64,000 nt of DNA from Clostridia bacterium. GTDB lineage: Bacteria > Bacillota > Clostridia > Christensenellales > CAG-138. Shown here piece after piece: positions 23,960 through 32,525 of this stretch. Location: the NCBI GenBank assembly GCA_030526425.1, contig JAUNCT010000003.1, positions 45,795 to 109,794 on the forward strand. Direction: 5' to 3'. Below the pieces are notes generated by a model. The model did no database searches, was not told the DNA's origin, and saw only the letters and a list, made by a program, of their open reading frames with translations. The position numbers and the translations under genes are program-made. Position 1 is the first letter of the stretch, and each line of letters starts with the position of its first letter.

Positions 23960-26254
23960 TTACAGTTGGCTCCGGATGATTTTGCCGCTGGTGGTCTTGG
24001 GGAGTTGATCCTTGAAGACCACGATGCGCGGATATTTATACGGCGCGGTGTGCGACTTGACGTATTCCTGGATCTCCTTTTTGAGTTCCTCGGTGCCCTC
24101 TTTGCCGGGCACGAGCACGATGGACGCCTTGACGATCTGCCCGCGGATCTCATCCGGCGCGGCGGAAACGCCGCACTCGAGCACGTAGGGCAGTTCCATG
24201 ATCGTGGATTCGATCTCGAACGGTCCGATGCGGTAGCCGGAGGACTTGATGACGTCGTCCGCGCGACCCACGTACCAGTAGAAGCCGTCCTCATCGCGCC
24301 ACGCGAGGTCGCCCGTGTGGTACCAGCCATCGCGCCAGGTCTCGGCGGTCTTTTCGGCATCGCCGTAGTATTCGTAAGCGAGACCGCAGGGCATGCCTTC
24401 GGAAATATCGATGCAGATCTCGCCCGTGGCACCGGTGCCGACAGCGTTGCCCTCGGGGTCGAGCAACGCGACCTTGTAGAGCGGCACGGGGCGCCCCATC
24501 GAGCCGATCTTATGCGTATCGCCGATGAGGTTCGCGATGATGACCGTCGATTCGGACTGACCGAAGCCCTCCATGATGCGGAGCCCCGTCGCCTTCTCGA
24601 ACTGACGGAAGACCTCGGGGTTCAGCGCTTCGCCCGCGATGGAGGCGTGCTTGACGCTGCTCAGGTCGTACTTGGTCAGGTCCTGCTTGATGAGCATGCG
24701 GTACATCGTCGGCGGCGCGCAGAAGGTCGTGATGCCGTATTGTTTGAACAACGGCAGGATCTTCGCGGCATCGAAGCGCTCGAAATCGTAAACGAACACC
24801 GCCGCCTCGGCGAGCCACTGCCCGTAAAGTTTGCCCCAGCAGGCTTTCGCCCAGCCGGTATCGGAAATGGTGAGGTGCAGCCCTTTCGGGTCGACACGGT
24901 GCCAGTATTTCGCGGTGATGTAGTGCCCGAGCGGATACTTGTAGCTGTGCGCGGCGATCTTCGGGTAGCCGGAGGTGCCGCTGGTGAAGAAGGAAAGCAT
25001 CGGTTCCGCACCGCAGGGCGCGTCCGCCTCGCGGACGAAGCGGCGGCTGAAACGGACGAACTCGGTGTCGAAATCGTGCCAGCCTTCGCGCGTGCCGCCG
25101 CAGACGATCTTGATGAGGCTCATCTTCGCCTGCTGTTCGGCGAGCTCGTTCTCGGTGAGGATCGGCTCGTCCTCCGCGCAGATGACCGCCTTGACGTTCG
25201 CCGCGCGGAAGCGGTACTCGAGATCGTGCGCCTTGAGCTGCTGGCTCGCGGGGATCGCCACCGCGCCGAGCTTGTGGAGACCGAGCATCGAGAACCAGAA
25301 CTGGTAATGCCGCTTGAGGATGAGCATGACCCGGTCGCCGCGTTGGATGCCGAGCGAGGCAAAGTAGTTCGCCGCCTGACTCGAGGCTTCCTTCATATCC
25401 TTGAAGGTGAAGCGGCGCTCGGTGCCGTCCTCTGCGATGTGCAGCATCGCGAGCTTGTCGGGCTTCTGCCTGCCGAGCTCGTCGACGATGTCGAAGGCGA
25501 AGTTGAACTTGTCCTCGTCCTTGAAGCGGATGGCGGTGCAGAGACCGTTCTCGTTCTCTTCGGTTTCGATGAACTTCGCCGCGATGCCCATGCGGGTCTC
25601 GGGGCGGTAGGTGCCTTCGTCCGTTTCGGGCGCGGTGCCGGTGAGCAGATTCTGCTCCTCCTGCGGGCGGAGAACGATGGCGTAAAAGATACAATCCTGC
25701 CCGTCGACGGCGACCATGCCGTGCGGGATGGAGCTGTCGTAATAAATACAATCGCCCTCGTGCAGGATCTCGGTATGTTCGCCGACCTGCACCTTCATGG
25801 TGCCCTTGACGATGAGGTCGCACTCCTGACCGATGTGGCTGGTGAGCTCGATATCGGCGTGGGCGGCGGCTTCGCTGTATTTGTTTTCGACGTAGAGCGG
25901 ATCGGCGATGCGGTTGCGGAAGCCGGACGCCATGTTGTAGTAGATCATCTCATGCGCCTGCTCGATCTTCTGCCCCTGCCCCGCACGGGTCAGGGTGTAA
26001 GAACGCAGCGTCGGGCTCTGACCTTCGATGAGGTCGGTGACGTCGACGCCGAACGCCAGCGCGCAGCGGTACAGGAAAGCGAAGTTCAGGTCGCTTTCGC
26101 CGTTTTCGCAGCGGAGATACTCTTCCTCGGTGGTGCCGGTCTTTTGGGCGAGTTCCGAAACCGAAAGGTTCGAAATGATGCGGAGCTCTTTGATGCGCCC
26201 CGCCATTTCGCGGATCTTGTAATCGAGACCGGTAAGTTGTTTCTGCTGTGCCAT
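23960..26254 (-). CDS. XRE-cupin-acyl-CoA synthetase fusion (copy 1)
   Basis: A 764-residue three-domain protein. Residues about 10-70 form an XRE-type helix-turn-helix (LSVSELAQKTGTTEEEYLRCE). Residues about 115-190 form a cupin (GQECDLIVKG, GDCIYYDSSIPHGM). The rest is an AMP-forming acyl-CoA synthetase of the medium-chain type: FFTSGTSGYPK (P-loop), HTGDLAWRDEDG, SSGYRIGPFEIE and the catalytic lysine in PKTTSGKIIR. It should activate a short, branched or aryl acid; the XRE-cupin front may sense the product or bind DNA. The ATG at 26252-26254 has AAGGAG about 11 nt upstream. It is the first gene of an operon with the ATPase and oxidoreductase, downstream of its own T-box leader. Confidence 0.88.
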   Translation of the reverse strand: MAQQKQLTGLDYKIREMAGRIKELRIISNLSVSELAQKTGTTEEEYLRCENGESDLNFAFLYRCALAFGVDVTDLIEGQSPTLRSYTLTRAGQGQKIEQAHEMIYYNMASGFRNRIADPLYVENKYSEAAAHADIELTSHIGQECDLIVKGTMKVQVGEHTEILHEGDCIYYDSSIPHGMVAVDGQDCIFYAIVLRPQEEQNLLTGTAPETDEGTYRPETRMGIAAKFIETEENENGLCTAIRFKDEDKFNFAFDIVDELGRQKPDKLAMLHIAEDGTERRFTFKDMKEASSQAANYFASLGIQRGDRVMLILKRHYQFWFSMLGLHKLGAVAIPASQQLKAHDLEYRFRAANVKAVICAEDEPILTENELAEQQAKMSLIKIVCGGTREGWHDFDTEFVRFSRRFVREADAPCGAEPMLSFFTSGTSGYPKIAAHSYKYPLGHYITAKYWHRVDPKGLHLTISDTGWAKACWGKLYGQWLAEAAVFVYDFERFDAAKILPLFKQYGITTFCAPPTMYRMLIKQDLTKYDLSSVKHASIAGEALNPEVFRQFEKATGLRIMEGFGQSESTVIIANLIGDTHKIGSMGRPVPLYKVALLDPEGNAVGTGATGEICIDISEGMPCGLAYEYYGDAEKTAETWRDGWYHTGDLAWRDEDGFYWYVGRADDVIKSSGYRIGPFEIESTIMELPYVLECGVSAAPDEIRGQIVKASIVLVPGKEGTEELKKEIQEYVKSHTAPYKYPRIVVFKDQLPKTTSGKIIRSQL

Positions 26255-26282
26255 TCTCTTCAAATCTCCTTTTCGGGAACGA

Positions 26283-26322
26283 AAAAAGCCCGTCCCCAAG
26301 AATATGATCCTTTGAGACGGAC
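26283..26322 (-). terminator. T-box-controlled terminator 1
   Basis: A stem from CCGTC (26311-26315 region) with GACGG, followed by CTTTTTTC on the minus strand, lies just after the T-box antiterminator sequence and before copy 1 of the synthetase. Confidence 0.75.
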
Positions 26323-26557
26323 TGTTCATCCGCGGTACCACTCAAATTGCGCAGGTCTCACGGCCTTGCGCCCCTTTTCGGGTCCTATCAGACCCTCAGC
26401 ACTGTCGCAGCTTTCTCGGGAGGGTTCTACGGCGTTTCCGCTTTCTTCCCTCCGGCTCGGGAGTGACAGACCGAACACTTGCATTGCCGCCTTTCACCAA
26501 ACTGCGGCTCTCTTGGAATGCAACGGTGTGCGCGGACCTCTCCTTCGGCGCCTCGTT
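26283..26557 (-). ncRNA. T-box leader 1 (before synthetase copy 1 and the oxidoreductase operon)
   Basis: The conserved T-box core TGGTACCGCG lies at 26331-26340 on the minus strand, followed by a competing terminator. Upstream, the distal stem I motifs AGAGAGCC and TTTGGTGAAAG (about 26490-26514) are present in the expected order. Length, about 275 nt from the predicted start, is normal. T-boxes bind a tRNA by its anticodon and sense lack of charging, then allow read-through. The specifier loop should lie near 26464-26476; it contains GUC among other triplets, and I could not assign the codon. The region holds no protein gene. Confidence 0.9.
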
Positions 26558-26563
26558 GAAAGA

Positions 26564-26592
26564 ATCATATATGATATAAGAGGAGTTGTCAA
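26564..26592 (-). promoter_or_regulatory. Promoter of T-box leader 1
   Basis: Consensus TTGACA (26587-26592), 17-nt spacer and TATGAT (26564-26569) on the minus strand, directly before the T-box leader. Confidence 0.85.
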
Positions 26593-26674
26593 TAGTTTCG
26601 GCACGCGTTCGCGGTAACGAAACGCCGCACGGGCTTCCCCGCAAAACGCGGGGCGTGCCCGGAACGGCAAATCA

Positions 26675-28945
26675 TCAAAGTTTGTTGCGCATGATCTTGC
26701 CGGAGATGGTCTTCGGCAGCTCGTCCTTGAATTCGACGATACGCGGGTATTTGTAGGGAGCGGTGTGCTCCTTGACGTAATCCTGGATCTCCTTTTTGAG
26801 TTCGTCGGTGCCTTCCTTGCCGGGAACGAGTACGATCGAAGCCTTGACGACCTGACCGCGGACCTCGTCGGGCGCAGCGGAAACGCCGCACTCGAGAACA
26901 TACGGAAGTTCCATGATGGTGGATTCGATCTCGAAGGGCCCGATGCGGTAGCCGGAAGACTTGATGACGTCGTCCGCACGACCGACATACCAGAAGAATC
27001 CGTCTTCATCGCGCCATGCAAGGTCGCCGGTGTGGTACCAGCCGTCGTGCCAAACGGCATCGGTGCGCTCCTTGTCGCCGTAGTAACCGAGGAACAGACC
27101 GCAGCGGTGCGGGTTCGGCGCGGTGGAGATGACGATCTCACCGGTGACACCGTCTGCCGCGACGTTGCCGTCCGCATCGTGGATCTCGATGCCGTAGCCG
27201 GGGACCGGACGACCCATGGAACCGGGCTTGAGCATGCCGCCGACGAGGTTCGCGATGCCGAGGGTCATCTCGGTCTGACCGAAGCCTTCGGCGATCTTGA
27301 GACCGGTCGCCTCCTCGAAGCGGTTGAAGACCTCGGGGTTGAGCGCTTCGCCCGCGGTGGTGGCGTGAACGATGGAGCTGAGATCGTAGCCGGAAAGATC
27401 CTGCTTGATCAGCATGCGGTACATGGTGGGCGGCGCGCAGAAGGTCGTGATGTTGAACTTCTTGAACATCGGGAGGATCTTCTCGGCGTCGAAACGGTCG
27501 AAGTCATAGGTGAACACGGGCGCTTCGCAGAGCCACTGTCCGTACAGCTTGCCCCAGAGCGCTTTGCCCCAGCCGGTTTCGGAGATGGTGAAGTGCAGAC
27601 CGCCGCGGCGCGCGAGGTGCCAGTACTTCGCGGTGACGAAGTGACCGAGCGCGTAGGTGTGGGAGTGCACGGCGAGCTTCGGGTAGCCGGTGGTGCCGGA
27701 GGTGAAGAACGCGAGCACGGGTTCTTCGCCGCAGGGCGCATGCTCCTTGCGGACGTAGCGGCGGCTGAACAGCGGGTACTCCTCGCTGTAGTTGTGCCAG
27801 CCTTCGCGGGTGCCGTGTGCCATGACCTTGACGAGGTCGATGCCGAGGTTCTTTTCGGCGACCTCGACCTGGTGCGCGACATCGCCGTCGCCCGTGCAGA
27901 CGATGGCGGAAACACCGGCTGCGGTGAAGCGGTACTCGAGATCGTGCGCGACGAGCTGGTTGGTCGCGGGGATCGCGATGGCGCCGATCTTATGCAGCGC
28001 GAGGATGGAGAACCAGAACTCGTAGTGGCGCTTGAGGATGAGCATGACGCGGTCGCCGCGCTTGATGCCGAGCGAGGTGAAGTAGTTCGCCGTCTGGCTC
28101 GAGGCATCCTTCATATCCTTGAAGGTGAAGCGGCGCTCGTTCATATCGTTGTCGACGTGGACCATCGCAAGGCGGGTCTCGTCCTTGCGGGCGATCTCAT
28201 CGACGACGTCGAAAGCGAAGTTGAAGCGCTCGGTGTTGTGGAAGGTGAGGTCGACAAGACCGCCGTTCTCGTCTTCCACGGTGCGGACGAAGCGCTCCGC
28301 GACGATGGGCTCGCGGTCTTCGTCGGCATCGACGCGGTTGACGATCATGGGCGTATCGGTCTTGTCGCTCGCCATGACCATCGCGAGGAAGTGGCAGTCC
28401 TCACCGTCGACGGCGATCATGCCGTGCGGGGTGGACGAGTTGTAGAAGATGCTGTCGCCCTCGTGGAGGATCTCCTCGTGGTTGCCGACGCGCACACGGA
28501 GCGTACCGCTGTAAACAAGGTCGAACTCCTGACCGGCGTGGGTCGTGGTGTGGATGGGCTGATCCTGCAGTTTGGGATCGTAATTGTAGGTGACCCAGTA
28601 GGGCGTGGCGAGCTTTTTGCGGAACTGCGTCGCCATGTTGCGGACGGTGATGCCGTCTTCGGCGCTGGTGACGAGACCGTTGCCCTTGCGGGTGACGACG
28701 TAGTTGGAAAGGCGGTTGGACTGACCTTCCAAAAGCTCGGGGAGCTCGACGCCGAACGCCAAAGAGCATTTGTGCAGGAACGTGAAGGGCATATCCTCCG
28801 CGCCCGCTTCGTAGGACATGTACAGGTCGAGCGGGACTTCGGTCAGCTCTGCCATTTTTTCGGGCGTATAGCCGACGATCTCACGCAGCTCACGGATACG
28901 AAGTGCGATCTCCTGCAACTGGTTGGTCGAATTCTTACCGGTCAT
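26675..28945 (-). CDS. XRE-cupin-acyl-CoA synthetase fusion (copy 2)
   Basis: A 756-residue paralogue of copy 1 with the same order of domains: helix-turn-helix (residues about 12-70, TPEKMAELTEVPLDLYMSYE), cupin (AGQEFDLVYSG, GDSIFYNSSTPHGM) and medium-chain-type acyl-CoA synthetase (FFTSGTTGYPK, HTGDLAWRDEDG, SSGYRIGPFEIE, PKTISGKIMR). The last 120 residues are nearly identical to copy 1, while the substrate-pocket and N-terminal parts differ, so the two may prefer different acids. It stands alone between two T-box elements: its own in front, and that of copy 1 behind. The ATG at 28943-28945 follows AAGGAGG by about 12 nt. Confidence 0.88.
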   Translation of the reverse strand: MTGKNSTNQLQEIALRIRELREIVGYTPEKMAELTEVPLDLYMSYEAGAEDMPFTFLHKCSLAFGVELPELLEGQSNRLSNYVVTRKGNGLVTSAEDGITVRNMATQFRKKLATPYWVTYNYDPKLQDQPIHTTTHAGQEFDLVYSGTLRVRVGNHEEILHEGDSIFYNSSTPHGMIAVDGEDCHFLAMVMASDKTDTPMIVNRVDADEDREPIVAERFVRTVEDENGGLVDLTFHNTERFNFAFDVVDEIARKDETRLAMVHVDNDMNERRFTFKDMKDASSQTANYFTSLGIKRGDRVMLILKRHYEFWFSILALHKIGAIAIPATNQLVAHDLEYRFTAAGVSAIVCTGDGDVAHQVEVAEKNLGIDLVKVMAHGTREGWHNYSEEYPLFSRRYVRKEHAPCGEEPVLAFFTSGTTGYPKLAVHSHTYALGHFVTAKYWHLARRGGLHFTISETGWGKALWGKLYGQWLCEAPVFTYDFDRFDAEKILPMFKKFNITTFCAPPTMYRMLIKQDLSGYDLSSIVHATTAGEALNPEVFNRFEEATGLKIAEGFGQTEMTLGIANLVGGMLKPGSMGRPVPGYGIEIHDADGNVAADGVTGEIVISTAPNPHRCGLFLGYYGDKERTDAVWHDGWYHTGDLAWRDEDGFFWYVGRADDVIKSSGYRIGPFEIESTIMELPYVLECGVSAAPDEVRGQVVKASIVLVPGKEGTDELKKEIQDYVKEHTAPYKYPRIVEFKDELPKTISGKIMRNKL

Positions 28946-28990
28946 GGGTTGTTGTTTCCTCCTTGAAAAAATCGTTGGTCTGTTGCCCGA

Positions 28991-29030
28991 AAACAAAAAA
29001 CCCGTCTCAGGCAAATGCATGAGACGAGTT
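28991..29030 (-). terminator. T-box-controlled terminator 2
   Basis: AACTCGTCTC pairs with GAGACGGGTT around a 12-nt loop, followed by six T residues on the minus strand, after the T-box core and before copy 2. Confidence 0.82.
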
Positions 29031-29272
29031 TGAAATCTTGATGATTCGCTCCCGCGGTACCACTCATATTACGGTATGAATACCGTCCCTTCGGATCCTA
29101 TCAGATCCTTCCCCTGTAACGTGGGTGAAACGTGCGCGCTTAACCGAACTCGTTCGGCGCGCCGACTCGGAAGTGATGGGTCACATGGGTTCGCAACACC
29201 GGCTTGCACCAAACGCCGGCTCTCTTCGGATGCTGTTCCCTGACCGTCTTCGTCACTGTCTTTTCGGGCTCG
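28991..29272 (-). ncRNA. T-box leader 2 (before synthetase copy 2)
   Basis: The T-box core TGGTACCGCG is at 29053-29062. Stem I shows AGAGAGCCGG and TTTGGTGCAAG (about 29201-29228), homologous to the elements in leader 1. The lower stem pairs GTGA with TCAC (about 29173-29260), and the specifier loop should lie near 29175-29192. The sequence of that loop differs from leader 1, so the two may read different tRNAs. I could not assign the codon. The leader fills the gap between copy 2 and its promoter. Confidence 0.9.
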
Positions 29273-29278
29273 ATGTTA

Positions 29279-29307
29279 ATCGTATCATATATGATTTCGC
29301 GGGTCAA
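29279..29307 (-). promoter_or_regulatory. Promoter of T-box leader 2
   Basis: TTGACC (29302-29307), 17-nt spacer, TACGAT (29279-29284) on the minus strand, in the same position relative to the leader as the promoter of T-box 1. Confidence 0.75.
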
Positions 29308-29355
29308 GCGTTTTTTGCGGTAATTGCCAAAAGATTTGCGTTCCGCGCTGCCGGG

Positions 29356-29389
29356 ACAAAAGAACGGCACGGTCTGAGCGACCGTGCCG
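29356..29389 (-). terminator. Terminator of the acyltransferase gene
   Basis: Perfect 10-bp stem CGGCACGGTC/GACCGTGCCG, then TTCTTTTG on the minus strand, 30 nt after the acyltransferase stop. Confidence 0.82.
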
Positions 29390-29418
29390 GATGCACTTCG
29401 GTTTCGGGCAGCGGACCG

Positions 29419-30150
29419 TTACGGTTCGAGGTGCTTGCGCAGCATCTTCTCGACGCGCTCGCCGATTTCCGCCGTACCCTTGCCCTTGAGCTCTTCCGCT
29501 GGGATCACGCCGAGCACATCGACCGAAACATCGGTCGCGCGCCACGGGAAGTTTTCGCGGATCTTTTCCGCGCCCTTGATCGACGTGACGACGATCGGCA
29601 CATTCGCGCGCTGGGCGATCTTGAAGACGCCGTTGTGGAACGGCAGCAGGGTCTCCCCCGTCATGTTGCGGGTGCCTTCCGGGTAGATGGCGACGTTACC
29701 CTTGTTATTCGCAATGATCTCCGACGCGCGGTTGATGGTCATGATCGCGTTGCGCGGATTCTCGCGGTCGATCGCCATAAACAGACAACGGTGGATCGTC
29801 GGTCCGACGATCGGGATGCGGAAATTCGAGGGTTTGGAAACGAAAATGAGCTTTTCGTTTTTGAACGCGCACATCGTGAAGAAGGGATCGACGTTCGAAA
29901 GGTGGTTCTGCACCAAAAGGTAGCGCCCCTTGGGGAACGCGGACTTGCCGCTCACATGCAGGCGGGTGCGCGTGCAGTGCACGGCGAAGAAGCACACGAC
30001 GTCGATCATCCAACGGTAGAACGGGCTTTCTTCTTCATAGGTCTTCTTCGTGTCGACGAGCAGGGAGCAAACAAAAAACAACAGCACGAGCAGCAACGCC
30101 GCAGAGGCCGCAACGCCGACCGCGATGCCGAGGATCTTCAGTACGAGCAT
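29419..30150 (-). CDS. plsC: 1-acyl-sn-glycerol-3-phosphate acyltransferase
   Basis: A 243-residue membrane-bound acyltransferase of the PlsC family. One N-terminal hydrophobic helix (residues 5-30) precedes the catalytic block: QNHLSNVDPF (His-x4-Asp), then FRIPIVG and the glycerol-phosphate binding YPEGTRN. It makes phosphatidic acid from lysophosphatidic acid at the inner face of the membrane. A -10 element lies 64 nt upstream and a strong terminator follows, so it is probably monocistronic. Confidence 0.88.
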   Translation of the reverse strand: MLVLKILGIAVGVAASAALLLVLLFFVCSLLVDTKKTYEEESPFYRWMIDVVCFFAVHCTRTRLHVSGKSAFPKGRYLLVQNHLSNVDPFFTMCAFKNEKLIFVSKPSNFRIPIVGPTIHRCLFMAIDRENPRNAIMTINRASEIIANNKGNVAIYPEGTRNMTGETLLPFHNGVFKIAQRANVPIVVTSIKGAEKIRENFPWRATDVSVDVLGVIPAEELKGKGTAEIGERVEKMLRKHLEP

Positions 30151-30213
30151 GGGGATTCTCCTTCTTTACGGGAAAATGCGCCCGCGGGAACGATTCCCGA
30201 CGAGCAGTTCAAT

Positions 30214-30219
30214 ATTATA
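30214..30219 (-). promoter_or_regulatory. -10 element before plsC
   Basis: A perfect TATAAT on the minus strand, about 64 nt before the start. No convincing -35 was found (TTTTCC at 18 nt). Confidence 0.45.
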
Positions 30220-30284
30220 CACCAAAGGGCGCCGTGCGGAAAAGCACAACGCCCCGATTTTTCATTTTTGCCACAGTCTTCGGT

Positions 30285-31367
30285 TCAGATGCCTTTCGGC
30301 AGGGTCACGGTGAAAGCCGTTTTATCCCCCGCGCTTTCGGCGGTCACGGTGCCGCCGTGCAGTTCGGTCACCCGCTGCACCACGGCCAACCCCACGCCGT
30401 TGCCCGGTGCCGCATGGGAACTGTCTTCTCGGAAGAACTTGCGGAACACGCGGGTGAGGTTTTCGGGCGCGATGGAGCTGCCCGAGTTTTCGACGGCGAC
30501 GACGAGCGTCTCCCCCGCATCCCGCACGGTCACGCGGACGGCACCGCCCCGCGGCGAGAATTTGACCGCGTTTTCGATGAGGTTGATCCAAACCTGCTCC
30601 AAAAGCTCGCGGTCCGCCACGATCTCATGCTCGTCGAAATCCGGGTCGATGTCGAGCTCTTTCTCGCTCCACGCATCGGTGAACAGCAGCAGGCATTGAC
30701 GGAGCTGTTCCGACAGGTTGTAGCGGACGCGGTTGTTCAGCACGTCGCGCCCCTCGATCCTTGTGAGCATGAGGACCTTGTTCGCCATGTCGGACAGGCG
30801 GAGCGATTCCTTTTCGATGACGGAAAGGTACTCCTCCCTCTCCTTCTCCTCGAGTCCTTCGGTGCGCAGAAGCTTCGCAAAGCCCGCGATGGAAACGATG
30901 GGCGTTTTGAATTCGTGCGAGAAGCTGTTGATGAAATCGGTCCGCAGCATTTCGGTGTGCCCGATCTCATCCGCCATGGTGTTGAAGCTGTCGGTGAATT
31001 CGCGCACGAAGGAGATGCGGTACCAGAATTTGCCGGGGTGCAGACGCGCATCGTACTTGCCCGACGCCAAGCGGCTCATCGTGTTGACGACGGAATTGAG
31101 CGGTCTCACGATAACGGGACCCGCAACGAAGGTGAGCAGCGTTCCGACGGCGACCGCGATGAGCATGACGAGGATGACCGCGGTCTCCGGGCTGAGGGAT
31201 TCGACCATCTGCCGCAGAACGCCGGTTTTCGACAGCACGAACCACGCGATCAGCACGACTAGCGCGGACGCGGAAAAAACCAACAGGGTGCCGATGGTGA
31301 ACACCGTGGTGATGCCGAGGCGGTGCTTGTTGCTTTCGCGCACGGCGGACTTCGCCTTTTCGTTCAA
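30285..31367 (-). CDS. Sensor histidine kinase (HAMP)
   Basis: A 360-residue membrane kinase. Two helices (about 20-45 and 62-85) enclose a very short external loop of roughly 15 residues, so it probably senses a membrane or intramembrane signal. A HAMP linker (RPLNSVVNTMSRLASG) leads to the H-box SFSHEFKTP with the phosphorylated His, then the N-box NLIENAVKF and the G-box NGVGLAVVQ. It overlaps its response regulator by 4 nt, and the two form one two-component system of unknown signal. Confidence 0.9.
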   Translation of the reverse strand: MNEKAKSAVRESNKHRLGITTVFTIGTLLVFSASALVVLIAWFVLSKTGVLRQMVESLSPETAVILVMLIAVAVGTLLTFVAGPVIVRPLNSVVNTMSRLASGKYDARLHPGKFWYRISFVREFTDSFNTMADEIGHTEMLRTDFINSFSHEFKTPIVSIAGFAKLLRTEGLEEKEREEYLSVIEKESLRLSDMANKVLMLTRIEGRDVLNNRVRYNLSEQLRQCLLLFTDAWSEKELDIDPDFDEHEIVADRELLEQVWINLIENAVKFSPRGGAVRVTVRDAGETLVVAVENSGSSIAPENLTRVFRKFFREDSSHAAPGNGVGLAVVQRVTELHGGTVTAESAGDKTAFTVTLPKGI

Positions 31368-32038
31368 ACCTTTTTCACCGCCTTATAGCCGAGCCCGCGC
31401 ACGGACTCGATGGAAAACTCGGGCCAATCGGCAAAGCGGCGGCGCAGCCTGCCGATATGGACGGTGACCGTTTCCCAACCGGATTCGGAATCCGCCCCCC
31501 AGATCTCATCCATGAGCTGTATGCGCGTGAAAATTTTGCCGGGGTAGCTCAGCAGCTTATACAGCAGCAAGAACTCCTTCTGCGGCAGTTCCTGCACGAC
31601 ATCCCCGCGGGAGACCGTGAGACAGTCGTAATCGAGCACCACGGGACCGATCTCGATGCGGCGTTCGTCCGCGATGCGCGCACGCCGCAGCAGCGCCTTG
31701 ATGCGGAGCAACAGTTCCTGCTCGTCGAACGGCTTGGTCAGGTAATCGTCCGTGCCCGCGAGGAAGCCCTTGCGCCGGTCTTCGGGCAATTGCTTGGCGC
31801 TGATCATGAGGATGGGCAGGTCGGACCCGCCGTTCCGGAGCGTTTCCGCGAAGGTGTAGCCGTCCATACCGGGCATCATGACATCGAGCACGGCAAGATC
31901 GACGTGCACGGTATCCATAACGCGCAGCGCTTCCAAACCGTTTTCGGCGGTGGTGACCGCATAATGTTCTTGTGTGAGGATCGTTTCCAGCAAAAGACGT
32001 GTGTGCTTGTCGTCGTCGATGACGAGAATGCTGACCAT
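31364..32038 (-). CDS. OmpR/PhoB-family response regulator
   Basis: A 224-residue regulator: receiver domain with DDD acidic pocket (VIDDDKH), phosphoacceptor Asp in LAVLDVMMPG and the lysine in LTKPFDE, then a winged helix DNA-binding domain (QKEFLLLYKLLSYPGKIFTR, WGADSESGWETVTVHIGRLRR). The ATG at 32036-32038 has AAGGAG upstream; the longer frame starts inside a hairpin region and lacks a site. A G+C-rich palindrome (about 32075-32091) lies just before the gene and could be an operator. Confidence 0.9.
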   Translation of the reverse strand: MVSILVIDDDKHTRLLLETILTQEHYAVTTAENGLEALRVMDTVHVDLAVLDVMMPGMDGYTFAETLRNGGSDLPILMISAKQLPEDRRKGFLAGTDDYLTKPFDEQELLLRIKALLRRARIADERRIEIGPVVLDYDCLTVSRGDVVQELPQKEFLLLYKLLSYPGKIFTRIQLMDEIWGADSESGWETVTVHIGRLRRRFADWPEFSIESVRGLGYKAVKKV

Positions 32039-32100
32039 GACCGAAGCTCCTTTTTTCAGGCAGGACTGCGGCGTGACGCCGCAAGGATTCCGGGTATAGC

Positions 32101-32128
32101 AAAAGAGCCTTGTTACCAAGGCTCTTTT
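32101..32128 (-). terminator. Terminator after the tRNA gene
   Basis: Perfect 11-bp stem AAAAGAGCCTT/AAGGCTCTTTT with a 6-nt loop lies 17 nt past the tRNA 3' end. The flanking A and T runs would let it work on both strands. Confidence 0.85.
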
Positions 32129-32144
32129 GTTTCTCACTGTTGAT

Positions 32145-32220
32145 TGGTACCCGGTAGGGGAGTCGAACCCCTGTTACCGCCGTGAGAGGGCGGTGTCCTA
32201 GGCCACTAGACGAACCGAGC
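32145..32220 (-). tRNA. tRNA-Glu (anticodon CTC)
   Basis: A complete cloverleaf on the minus strand: acceptor arms GCTCGGT/ACCGGGT, anticodon stem CCGCC/GGCGG with loop CTCTCAC (anticodon CTC, codon GAG), T-arm AGGGG-TTCGACT-CCCCT and an encoded CCA end. A consensus promoter and a terminator flank it. Confidence 0.95.
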
Positions 32221-32237
32221 TCGTTTCAACATCGACT

Positions 32238-32266
32238 ATTATACACACCCCCATAGCAGCCGTCAA
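32238..32266 (-). promoter_or_regulatory. Promoter of tRNA-Glu
   Basis: TTGACG (32261-32266), 17-nt spacer, perfect TATAAT (32238-32243) on the minus strand, 18 nt before the tRNA. The rest of the gap to the LytTR gene (about 32267-32466) holds no gene that I can see. Confidence 0.85.
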
Positions 32267-32466
32267 CACTTTTTTGCAAAAAAATCAAAAAAATTTTTGG
32301 GGGCGGGTTTTGAGGGATCTTTCCGGCAAGCTGCACGTACCGTACCATTTGCCGTCCTACCCCTCTTTCTCCGGACACGTCGGTTCCGTTTGCGGTTTCG
32401 AAACGGTCGTTTGATTTGTCGGAACGACCACTTGGCACCGGTTTCCGACCTGTTACCGAAAAACCA

Positions 32467-32494
32467 TTGTCTTTCCCGCGGGAAAGGATACAAT
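32467..32494 (+). promoter_or_regulatory. Promoter of the LytTR-LiaF-like pair with internal operator
   Basis: TTGTCT (32467-32472), 16-nt spacer, TACAAT (32489-32494). The spacer holds a perfect 16-nt palindrome, CTTTCCCGCGGGAAAG (32471-32486), a natural operator position. Confidence 0.7.
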
Positions 32495-32525
32495 AAGCTT
32501 GTCGGAACAAAGGAGGTGCAGGCGC

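Noticed and set aside
23345..28966. Open frames of 1090 and 733 codons opposite the two synthetase genes
   Set aside because: The minus strand holds complete, recognisable synthetases and the ATPase; the plus-strand translations show no domain.
26283..29030. Two similar GC-rich leaders considered as insertion sequence ends or a long direct repeat
   Set aside because: Promoter, stem I, T-box core and terminator occur in order in each, so homology as T-box leaders explains the likeness.
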